15,323 bases of DNA from Erysipelotrichaceae bacterium (GTDB lineage: Bacteria > Bacillota_I > Bacilli_A > Erysipelotrichales > Coprobacillaceae), in assembly GCA_021200395.1 (NCBI GenBank), contig JAJQGQ010000079.1, positions 1 to 15,323 of the forward strand. Direction: 5' to 3'. Below, piece by piece: positions 6,457 through 14,200 of the stretch (within the stretch, counting starts at the first letter, position 1; every line of letters starts with the position of its first letter). Both the position numbers and the translations under genes were made by a program. The notes below the pieces were generated by a model. It was given only the letters and a program-made list of their open reading frames with translations, did not search any database and was not told the DNA's origin.

Positions 6457-7921
6457 ATGAGTCGATTACCAGATGGATTTTTATGGGGTGGTGCAACAGC
6501 TGATTTTCAATATGAAGGCGGATTTAATGAAGGTGGTAGAGGACTGCTATCACATGACTATGAAACAGATGGATCTATGGAAAATCCTAGACATCATACT
6601 ATGAAGTTAAGCGATGGAACAATTATTAAACCAAAGAGTTCATTTTTTTATGCTGATCCTGTGCCTGAAGAAGCAGTACCTGTTTTTTTAGATGATGAAT
6701 ATTATCCAAGTCATAAGGCTGTAGATTTTTATCATCATTATAAAGAAGATATTGAATTAATGGCAGGTATGGGTTTTAATGTTTTTAGATTTAGTATTTG
6801 TTGGAGTAGAATTTATCCTACAGGGGATGAGGAAACGCCTAATGAAGAAGGTTTAAAGTTTTATGATGATGTAATAGATGAATTAGTCAAATATGGTATG
6901 CAACCTCTTATTACTATTTGTCATGATGAGATGCCTATGGCATTAGCTTTAAAATATAATGGTTGGGCATCAAGACATGTGATTGATTGTTATGAAAAGT
7001 ATTGTAAGACATTATTTGAAAGATATGGGGATAGATGTAAGTATTGGTTGACTTTTAATGAAATTAATGCGGTGAGAGGTTTTGGACCTTGTGGAACAAG
7101 AGAGTGATGGCTATACAAGATATTTAGGGGCACATAATATGTTTGTGGCTAGTGCGAAAGCAGTTAAAATGGGTCATGAAATGATGAAAGGCAGCATGTT
7201 TGGAACTATGTATGCAATGAGTGAGTTATATCCAGCTACTTGTAAACCAGAAGATATGTTCCATCATATGCAAGAAAGAAGAGAGAACTGGTATTTTATT
7301 GATACGATGGCAAGAGGATATTATCATCCTTATGTAAAAGAAATATGGAATCATCACAATGTTGGAACATTGGATATTAGTGAAGAAGATAAGAAAATAT
7401 TATTTGAAGGTCAATTAGATTTTGTGTCTTTTTCATATTATCGATCTAATACAACTCAAGCAGGAGATCCTTGGTTTAATGTTGGTGGTAATCCTAATCC
7501 ATATTTAGAAAATACACCATGGGGATGGCCTATTGATGCTTTAGGTTTAAGATATTGCATGAATGAGATTTATGATCGTATTCAAAAACCAATATTCATT
7601 GTAGAGAATGGTATGGGTGCTATTGATGAAGCTGATGAAAATGGATATGTAGAAGATGATTATCGTATTGATTATTTACAAAAACATTTATCAGCTATGG
7701 CTGACGCGATTAATATTGATGGTGTAGATTGTATTGGTTATACAATGTGGGCACCAATTGATTTGGTATCATTATCTACGGGTGAAATGAAGAAACGTTA
7801 TGGTTTTATTTATGTTGATATGGATGATAAAGGTCATGGTACATTAAAACGTACAAAGAAGAAATCTTATAACTGGATGAAACATATTATTGAAACCAGT
7901 GGGGCAGCCTTAGACGAATAA
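6457..7921 (+). pseudogene. Glycoside hydrolase family 1, 6-phospho-beta-glucosidase, split by a frameshift
   Basis: Two frames together encode one GH1 enzyme, which cleaves 6-phospho-beta-glucosides delivered by PTS transporters. The first part (6457-7107, 216 aa) has WGGATADFQYEG (10-21) and the acid/base glutamate in TFNEIN (Glu202), then hits TGA at 7105. The rest continues one frame over from about 7103 to 7921, with the nucleophile in IVENG (7604-7606 region) and the phosphate-binding signature STGEMKKRYGFIYVD near the end, typical of 6-phospho specificity. No coding is lost at the join: adding one AG to the AG repeat at 7099-7104 gives GTRESDGYTRY and about 487 aa, the usual length. 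The downstream piece has no credible start of its own (a TTG at 7082 with the purine tract only 2 bases away). So the gene is broken as written, whether by mutation, reversible slippage or sequencing error. No PTS genes are adjacent. Confidence 0.9.
7099..7104 (+). repeat. (AG)3 repeat at the GH1 frameshift
   Basis: AGAGAG lies exactly where the reading frame must change. Expansion by one AG unit, or loss of one base, restores a continuous GH1 frame. This is the most economical position for the indel, though the exact ancestral sequence cannot be proven from one copy. Confidence 0.55.
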
Positions 7922-7949
7922 AGAGATGATTTGTGAATCATCTCTTTTT
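7920..7949 (+). terminator. Terminator after the GH1 gene, overlapping the trpS stop
   Basis: A perfect 12-bp stem (7920-7931 and 7936-7947) with loop TGTG is followed by T5. It begins within the GH1 stop codon, and the convergent trpS stop codon (7940-7938) sits in the right arm. In the minus direction the T run is shorter (TTTATT), so it may also serve trpS less efficiently. Confidence 0.85.
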
Positions 7950-8936
7950 GATTGTTATACCAATTTTTCTTTCTACCTTAGCTAACTTCTTTCTAGCTAT
8001 AGGTCTTGCCTTAGCAGCTCCTGCTTCTAATACATCATCTAAATAACTACCTGTGGTAATTTCTTTGTAACGTGTTTGAATCTGTTCCAATTCGGCACCA
8101 ACAACTTCAGCTAAATCTGTCTTAAAAACACCATAACCACAACCTTCATATTGTTTTTCAATATCTTCAATAGATCTATTAGAAATAATAGAATAAATCT
8201 CTAATAAATTAGAAATACCAGGTTTATTAACAGGATCATAATGAATATGACTATCACTATCAGTCACTGCTGATTTAATCTTTTTCTTAGAAACATTAAT
8301 ATCATCTAAAATATAAATAGTACCTTTATTAGCATCTTCACTCTTTGACATCTTTTTGGTAGGATTTTGTAAATCCATGATTCTACCACCAACCTTAGAT
8401 ACCAATGGTTCAGGTATTTTAAATGTTTCACTATAACGTTTATTAAATCTTTCAGCAATATCTCTACATAACTCTACATGTTGTTTTTGATCTTCCCCAA
8501 CAGGTACATAATCAGGATCATATAATAAAATATCAGCGTTCATTAAAGAAGGATAATTAAAAATACCAGCACCAATACTTTCATCCTTACCTAACTTAGA
8601 AGCTTTATCCTTATATTGAGTCATTCTTGATAACTCACCCATAGAAACCATGCAACCTAAATACCATCCTAATTGGGCATGTTCATACACATCTGATTGT
8701 AAAAATAATGTTACTTTTTCAGGATCTAATCCTGCAGCAATATATAAAGCAATCAAATCTCTTGTATTTTGTCTTAATTCTTTTGGTTCTTGATAAATTG
8801 TCATAGAATGTAAATTCGCAATAAAAATAAACATCTCATACTCATCCTGATAAGAAACAAAAGGCTTAATAGCTCCAATATAATTTCCTAAAGTCACTCT
8901 CCCAGTAGGCTTAATCCCACTCAACATTCTCTTCAT
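7938..8936 (-). CDS. trpS: Tryptophanyl-tRNA synthetase
   Basis: This class Ic synthetase charges tRNA-Trp. The protein is 332 aa, the usual bacterial TrpRS length. The Rossmann fold begins at once: SGIKPTGRVTLGNYIGA (6-22) contains the HIGH-equivalent TLGN (15-18). The second ATP-binding signature KMSKS is complete (195-199, in KKMSKSEDA). GEDQKQHVEL (147-156) is the conserved segment that contacts tryptophan and ATP in TrpRS. The ATG has a strong AAGGAGG site 6-7 bases upstream. Expression is controlled by the T-box leader directly before it, so the gene should be induced when uncharged tRNA-Trp accumulates. It is convergent with the GH1 gene and divergent from spx. Confidence 0.97.
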   Translation of the reverse strand: MKRMLSGIKPTGRVTLGNYIGAIKPFVSYQDEYEMFIFIANLHSMTIYQEPKELRQNTRDLIALYIAAGLDPEKVTLFLQSDVYEHAQLGWYLGCMVSMGELSRMTQYKDKASKLGKDESIGAGIFNYPSLMNADILLYDPDYVPVGEDQKQHVELCRDIAERFNKRYSETFKIPEPLVSKVGGRIMDLQNPTKKMSKSEDANKGTIYILDDINVSKKKIKSAVTDSDSHIHYDPVNKPGISNLLEIYSIISNRSIEDIEKQYEGCGYGVFKTDLAEVVGAELEQIQTRYKEITTGSYLDDVLEAGAAKARPIARKKLAKVERKIGITIKKR

Positions 8937-8955
8937 AATATTCCTCCTTATAAAT

Positions 8956-9161
8956 AAAAAAAGTCCTCCACCAAAGGACGACTAAGCGCGGTACCACCTT
9001 TATTTATGCAAAGCATACACTCTCATCTTAACGCGATCAACGATAAATGACTCATGCCATCTATAACTCCAGAATCCCAATTTCATTCATATACATGACT
9101 TATTTACACCACCCATAAGCTCTCTCAACAATTCTATGAATTACTTCATTCCTTCTTAGTT
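8956..9161 (-). promoter_or_regulatory. T-box riboswitch (tryptophan) leader of trpS
   Basis: The T-box sequence AAGGTGGTACCGCG is at 9000-8987 on the minus strand. It is followed by a terminator: 8-position stem with one G-G mismatch (8983-8976 and 8969-8962), loop TTTGGT, then T7. Stem I can be drawn: AGAA (9156-9153) pairs with TTCT (9074-9071), an internal loop follows, then TTCAT pairs with ATGAA. The 3' side of the internal loop, TGAAATTGGGA, contains the codon TGG (9079-9077), which would be the Trp specifier; the 5' side carries AGTA. Uncharged tRNA-Trp would stabilise the antiterminator and allow trpS expression. The specifier position is my reading and is less certain than the T-box itself. 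Confidence 0.92.
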
Positions 9162-9167
9162 TTCATT

Positions 9168-9196
9168 ATTATATAGACCTTTCATTGAAAAATCAA
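9168..9196 (-). promoter_or_regulatory. Promoter of the trpS T-box transcript
   Basis: On the minus strand TTGATT (9196-9191) and TATAAT (9173-9168) are separated by 17 bp. Transcription would begin near 9161, immediately before the Stem I sequence, which agrees with the T-box leader length of about 205 bases to the terminator. Confidence 0.75.
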
Positions 9197-9215
9197 TATC
9201 TTTCAAAAAAATAAA

Positions 9216-9243
9216 TTTACAAATACCTAAAAAGTTGTATAAT
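9216..9243 (+). promoter_or_regulatory. Promoter of spx
   Basis: TTTACA (9216-9221) and TATAAT (9238-9243) are separated by 16 bp; transcription would start near 9250, just before the GGAG ribosome binding site. It points away from the trpS promoter 20 bp to the left. Confidence 0.7.
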
Positions 9244-9265
9244 ACTTACTAATGGAGATGATGTT

Positions 9266-9715
9266 ATGATTCGAATATATACAGCACCTAGCTGTGCTTC
9301 TTGTAGAAAAGTAAAAGCTTGGCTTAAAGAGCATCAAATCCCTTATGTTGAAAAGAACATCTTTTCAACACTATTAAGAGAAGGTGAACTTAGAGAACTG
9401 CTCGAACGTAGTGAAAATGGTACAGATGATATCATATCTAAAAGATCAAAAATTATCAAAGAAAACAAAGTTGATATCGAAGATATGTCAGTCAATGAAC
9501 TGATTCACTTTATTCAGGAAAATCCATCAATCTTAAAACGACCTATCATTATTGATGAAAGACGCTTTCAAGTTGGTTATAATGCTGAAGAAATTAGAGC
9601 TTTTATACCTCGTGAACTGAGAAATCTTCAAGAATGTAACAGTAGTGATTATTGTCCAAAGTTTACTGATATTAAAGAAGAATATTATAAAGATAAATGC
9701 TTAGAGAACAAATAA
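9266..9715 (+). CDS. spx: Spx-type transcriptional regulator (ArsC fold) with extra C-terminal tail
   Basis: Spx binds the RNA polymerase alpha C-terminal domain and redirects transcription during disulfide stress. The redox switch CASC (10-13) is present in SCASCRK, as is GTDDIISKRSK (52-62) with Gly52, needed for alpha binding in B. subtilis Spx, and Arg60. RPIIID (92-97) and the QVGYN-EEIR-F-PR segment also match. Residues 1-122 align along essentially the whole of B. subtilis Spx (131 aa). The last 27 residues (about 123-149) are an extension containing Cys124, Cys130 and Cys145 in an otherwise charged tail. In Bacillus the C-terminus governs ClpXP/YjbH turnover, so the tail could change stability; that is inference. 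ATG 9266 has GGAG 8 bases upstream. A terminator overlaps the stop. Confidence 0.9.
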   Translation: MIRIYTAPSCASCRKVKAWLKEHQIPYVEKNIFSTLLREGELRELLERSENGTDDIISKRSKIIKENKVDIEDMSVNELIHFIQENPSILKRPIIIDERRFQVGYNAEEIRAFIPRELRNLQECNSSDYCPKFTDIKEEYYKDKCLENK

Positions 9716-9737
9716 AGACAGTTTTACTGTCTTTTTT
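9714..9737 (+). terminator. Terminator of spx
   Basis: A 9-bp perfect stem, AAAGACAGT (9714-9722) and ACTGTCTTT (9726-9734), with a three-base T loop, is followed by further T residues to 9737. It starts within the spx stop codon. Confidence 0.8.
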
Positions 9738-9951
9738 GCTTGGGAAAATAACTTATAGCATATATTTTATCAAAAAAATCCTTCATAATTTACGGTTACG
9801 AATATATTTTTTGTCAATAAACTAATAAATTGGCTTTTTTTATTTAGGATAAAAACAAATACTTGCTTTAAGAATAATTCGATTTCCAACTAAAAGGGTG
9901 TTTTTTAATCACAGAATAAATACATTTGTGAAAAATTAATGTTGTTAAGTA
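9738..9951. other. AT-rich intergenic stretch with no gene recognised
   Basis: This gap between the spx terminator and the recombinase promoter has stops in all frames and no credible ribosome binding site plus ORF. It holds several T- and A-rich runs (for example T7 at about 9835) but I found no hairpin terminator, tRNA, direct repeat or attachment-site pair. It forms part of a gap of more than 300 bases if the recombinase starts at 10059. Confidence 0.5.
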
Positions 9952-9980
9952 TTGATTTCGCAGAATTTATCATATATAAT
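9952..9980 (+). promoter_or_regulatory. Promoter of the tyrosine recombinase
   Basis: TTGATT (9952-9957) and TATAAT (9975-9980) have 17-bp spacing, predicting RNA from about 9987. This lies inside the upstream extension of the recombinase frame (ATG 9939 has no ribosome binding site), so it argues for a start further down. Confidence 0.65.
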
Positions 9981-9996
9981 TATAGGAAGAAATGGG

Positions 9997-10021
9997 CTGT
10001 CAAAAGTATGCTTTTTGACAG
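9997..10021 (+). promoter_or_regulatory. Hairpin in the recombinase leader
   Basis: CTGTCAAAA (9997-10005) and TTTTGACAG (10013-10021) form a perfect 9-bp inverted repeat with a 7-base loop, ten bases after the predicted RNA start. No T run follows, so it is not a standard terminator. Each arm contains TTGACA on one strand, so as DNA it could be a regulator or recombinase site or two outward -35 elements. Its role is unknown. Confidence 0.45.
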
Positions 10022-10058
10022 TTGCATAAATCAAATAAAAAGGGGGTTCGATAATGCA

Positions 10059-10976
10059 ATGATTGATGACAATCTCATTTGTCAACAATGGCTAAGGATT
10101 AAAGAAAAAGAAGTCAAGTCTCTAACCTATGATAAATATGAAACTATCATCAATAAATATCTTTTACCATTTTTAAAAGAAAATCCTATGTCAACTCTTA
10201 CACCTATTAAAATCGCAGAATTTCTAAATCTGCAAAATAATGCTGGTTTATCAGCATATATGGTTAATCTTATAAAACTTATATTAAATTCTATATGTGA
10301 CTATGCTCATAATGAATATAATTATCGATCTATTGATTTTAATAAGATAAGGCTTGATTTGGACAAAGAAGTCAAGTCTAGTGAAAATTTGACTAAAGAA
10401 CAAGAAGATATTTTATATCAGTATTGTTTATTACATATTGATTCATTAAGTGTTTCAATATTATTAGCATTATATACAGGACTTAGAAGTTCAGAAATAT
10501 GTGCTTTAAAAATCAAAGATGTTCATTTAGATGAAGGCTATATAGATGTGAGTAAAAAGGTACAAAGAAATGTTAATCGTCAAAATACTGATTCAAAAAC
10601 GTTATTTCATACAGTTGAATTATCTTGGCCAGAAAAACGACAAGTCGTTTTACAACCATTCCTCATTGATTATCTGAAAGGTTATATTGAATATGATTAT
10701 GATGAATTATATTTATTAAGCCGTACGTTTAAACTTCCCGTTAAAAGAACGTATCAAAATAAGATAAAACAATTAGGACAAGAATTAGGTTTTGAAATAA
10801 GCTATGGAAAGCTTAGAAATACTTGTAAAGATAATTGTATTAAAAATAACGTAAGTATCAATACAATATTAAATATGTTAGGTATATCGAAAATAGAAAT
10901 TAATATTGATGATGTTTATAATGAGGAAATAGATTATAAACGTCAACAAATGATTAAGATACAACCTGAGATATAA
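10059..10976 (+). CDS. Tyrosine recombinase/integrase family protein with altered catalytic histidines
   Basis: The frame is open from 9939, but the promoter and hairpin make ATG 10059 likelier, 12 bases after AGGGGG (10041-10046); this gives 305 aa. An N-terminal SAM-like core-binding domain (about 10-95) is followed by the catalytic domain. Arg I is in GLRSSEICALK (Arg143), a candidate beta-hairpin Lys is at 167, and Arg II is in GKLRNT (Arg253). The His of HxxR is Gly250, and the LGH histidine is Ile (LGIS, 276). A candidate nucleophile Tyr287 sits in DDVYNEE, one residue further than usual from that position. So it may be slow, specialised or catalytically dead. It could be a phage/ICE remnant, but no other mobile-element genes are near. 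Its place directly before a surface-protein gene recalls recombinases that invert promoters of such genes; I found no convincing flanking inverted repeats. Confidence 0.85.
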   Translation: MIDDNLICQQWLRIKEKEVKSLTYDKYETIINKYLLPFLKENPMSTLTPIKIAEFLNLQNNAGLSAYMVNLIKLILNSICDYAHNEYNYRSIDFNKIRLDLDKEVKSSENLTKEQEDILYQYCLLHIDSLSVSILLALYTGLRSSEICALKIKDVHLDEGYIDVSKKVQRNVNRQNTDSKTLFHTVELSWPEKRQVVLQPFLIDYLKGYIEYDYDELYLLSRTFKLPVKRTYQNKIKQLGQELGFEISYGKLRNTCKDNCIKNNVSINTILNMLGISKIEINIDDVYNEEIDYKRQQMIKIQPEI

Positions 10977-11268
10977 ACAAGATTTTTTTTAATATTTTAA
11001 AGTAAATAAACGTTTAGTTTTTTAATTTAGATTGTTAATAGTTAATGATTATTTATATTTATGAGGTAAAGAGAATAAAGTGGAGTTGATGTATGAGGAT
11101 ATAAGATGTTTATGAGTTTAAGTGGCAATTTATAAGAGACTGTTAATAATGTATATAGATGTCATAGTGAGTAAGGGAAGAGAGGATGGCATCTCATATG
11201 GGCGATATAGAAGATATATATTTAATGATATATACGATAAAATTTCATGAATTTGGGAGGAAAAAATT
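10977..11268. other. 292-bp leader region before the surface-protein gene
   Basis: No gene is seen here. Features visible: T8 at 10983-10990 without a hairpin, so termination of the recombinase gene is unclear; a 10-bp palindrome TAAACGTTTA (11007-11016) that resembles a LacI-family operator core; a possible promoter TTGTTA (11032-11037) with TATATT (11054-11059), 16-bp spacing; and TGTTAATA repeated directly at about 11034 and 11141. From 11060 to 11215 the plus strand is notably purine-rich with many G-A runs, unlike the rest of the window, which would make a roughly 200-base untranslated leader if that promoter is used. A second -10-like TAAAAT occurs at 11238-11243, close to the gene. I recognise no riboswitch class. 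Confidence 0.45.
11032..11059 (+). promoter_or_regulatory. Possible promoter of the surface-protein gene
   Basis: TTGTTA and TATATT with 16-bp spacing lie 16 bases after the palindrome TAAACGTTTA. This is the best sigma-A-like pair in the gap but not strong, and the alternative -10 at 11238-11243 would give a much shorter leader. Confidence 0.35.
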
Positions 11269-14200
11269 GTGAAGAAAAAAAACAAGAAACAAATTGTTTA
11301 ATTTTACCAAGATTATTTTATCTTTAGTTTTAGCAATTTCTTTACTCAATGTTTCGGGCTTTACAACATATGCTACTGAAGTAGCGGGTGATGAAGACAT
11401 TGAAGAAATCGTTGAAACGAATGAAGAAAATCTTGATGAAAATGAAGAGAAAGCTGATGAGGAAGTAGCTGAAGATGAAGAAGTTGATGAGGCAACTTCA
11501 CAAGATCTAGAAGCTACTGAAGAAGCAGAGGTAAATGAAATTGTTACTTATACAGCAACAGCTAGTGGTGTTAAAGTAACAGTAGAAGCATCTTCTAATG
11601 CTTTACCTGAAAATGCTGAATTAGTAGCAACTCTTTTTGATGAAAATAGTAATGAATATAATGAAGCAAGTAATGCGATTGATTTAGATGATGATCTAAA
11701 TATGGCAGCTTTAGATATTTCATTTATGGTAAATGGTGAAGAAGTAGAACCTACTGAAGAAGTGAAGGTGACTATTGATGCATCTGCTATTATACCTAAT
11801 GATGCTGATGAATCTACCATTGAAGTACAGCACTTAGAAGAAAGTGGTAGTAGCGTCATTCCTGAACTTGTAGCTGATGCACAAAATGCTTCAGCAGGAA
11901 CTATCAGTGATGCTGTAGCTGAATTTACAGTAGAAAGTTTTTCAACTTTTACAATTACTTGGAGTACAAGTAGTACTGGTGGAGGACCCGGTGAACAGCA
12001 ATCATCTAGCTTATCAATAACTGCAACAACTTATCTTGTAGATACTTCAACTACTATAGGAAGTGGTAGTTCAACTATATCTGTTACTTCTGGTAATTCA
12101 GTTGCTTTGACAAGTAGTAATTCAGCTTTGGATATTAGTGGCTATACTTTAACAAGTGCAACTGTATATGGAAAAAATACAAGTTATGCAAATGCAAGAA
12201 GTATTACAGTTACTATTTCTGGTAATGGAAACAATAAGTCATATTCAATAGACGTTGTGTATATTGATAATGGTGAAAGTAATACTGCAACATTTACTTC
12301 TACAAGTAATCTTTCTATTTCATTGTATTATACACCTGCACCAGGTATTGATTTATCGGCTAGTAATAATACAGTTACATCAACATTGCTAAGTAAAGAT
12401 TATTTTACTTATAGTGATATAGTATGGAGTTCTAGTAATAATGCCGCAACAGTAACAGGAAATGATGATGGTACGGCAACTGTTACTTGGGCTGCAGGTA
12501 CAATAGCTGGAACAACTACAATAATCACTGTAACTGCTACAGCTACGGGATCAAAAAGCCCTGTAGAGGGAACAACTAAGACTGTCAGTGATACAATCAA
12601 ATTGACATATGCATCTGATGCTAGTATAACAATTACTAATTCATCAGGTGACAGTGCTACAGATAATTATGTATTAACAGCTTCTACTGATACAAAATAT
12701 ACATATGGAAATATCACTTGGACAACAGATAATGATAATGCTACATTATCTACAAATTCTGGAAGTTCTACAACAGTTACTTGGGCAAGTGGATTAACTG
12801 CAGGTGATACTGTAACAGTCACTGCTACAGCAACTACAACTGATGGATCTGTGGTAGTTGTAGATTCTTATACATTAACTTATGGATTAGAACCTGTTAC
12901 AATTAAAGTTAATTCAGGAAATTCAAGTGTAAATGGAGCAACTGTTGAATTATATGATGCTTCTGGTAATCTTGTGGCTTCAGGTACAACTTCAAATGGT
13001 AGTGTAACATTATATGTTATACCTGAAACTTATACTGCAAAAGCTTATTATTCAGTTACAACAACCCAAAATAACCAATCAACTACAACAACTTACACTG
13101 GTGAAACTACAAATGTTACTGTAAGTGCAAATTCTACAAATACAGCAACTGTATCTGTTTCCTCAGGTTCTTCAGTTGATCATATTGATATTGCGTTAAA
13201 GGCAACTGCTACTATTACTTTGAATGGCGAAAAGCTCACTGAAACCATTACATTAACAGATGATGATTTTAATGGTACTAATGATACAACATGGTCAGTT
13301 ACTACAGATACGGGTGATACTTATATTATTACTGATTTCGAAGCTGGTGCCAGTGAAAGTTCTTCAGGAGCAAGCCAAATCCGTTTTGATGGTGTATTTC
13401 CTATAGGAACAGAAAGTAAACCGGTAACTTATACGTTTACTTTTACTAGAACAGTAACATTTACCGCGAATGATGGTACAACATATGATGTTGAAATGAC
13501 ATTCTCTGCTTCATTTAGTTATTGGGATAATAATAACGAATGTCCAGGACTTGGTAATAATTGGTCTACTAATAAAGAATGGTCTGCTAATGCAGGTATG
13601 GATTTTACTTTATCTGCTGAAGCAACTTCTAATACTATGACTATTTATAAATTTGTCGAGGATACTGCTAATAATCTTTTAGATGCATCAGGCACAACTT
13701 ATGTATTTGATTTATATAAATTTAATTCTACAACAAATGAATATGAGTTATATAAAACATTAACTTTAAATCCATCTACTTCTGGGGCTGCTATGAATAC
13801 TTTCCAACTTGAAGATGGAAAATATAAGTTAGTTGAAAGTAGTTATTCTGACAGTGTAACAGTAACTACGTCAACATCTTCAGATACATATATATATGAT
13901 TCAACAGATATAAAAGATATTGAGTATGATTCAAATGGCGAACAGAAAGTTGATGCTACTTACAATAATACAACTAGTTTAGAATTTGATGTAAGTGGAG
14001 AAGCTATTATATTCTATGTTACTAATTATTATGAAGGAGATACAACAAGCATCAATCTAACAAAGATATGGAACGATGGTAATTCAACTACAAGACCAGA
14101 TTCAATCACAGTAGATGTTTATCAAAATGATGGTGAAACCCTATATGATAAATACACTATTACTTCAACAACAGATGGTGTAACTGTTAATTCAGATGGA

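Noticed and set aside
7095..7110. Programmed ribosomal frameshifting to join the GH1 halves
   Set aside because: There is no slippery heptamer, no RF2-like CTT-TGA context and no obvious stimulatory structure; an indel in the AG repeat is simpler.
7082..7921. C-terminal half of the GH1 enzyme as an independent gene
   Set aside because: Its first start codon, TTG 7082, has no properly spaced SD, and the product would be a GH1 fragment lacking the acid/base residue.
9939..10058. Upstream 40-codon extension of the recombinase
   Set aside because: ATG 9939 has no ribosome binding site, and a good promoter (9952-9980) and hairpin lie inside the extension.
11205..11240. TATATAT...ATATATA inverted repeat before the surface gene as a recombination site
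   Set aside because: Only seven A/T pairs with no G or C in very AT-rich DNA; expected by chance.
11548..11859. 103-codon minus-strand frame in the surface-protein gene
   Set aside because: It is antisense to a Ser/Thr/Glu-rich coding region, where such frames arise by codon bias; no SD.
12409..12600. 63-codon Val-rich minus-strand frame
   Set aside because: The Val-rich hydrophobic look comes from reading Thr/Ala codons (ACA, GCA, AAC) in reverse; antisense shadow of the Ig-like region.
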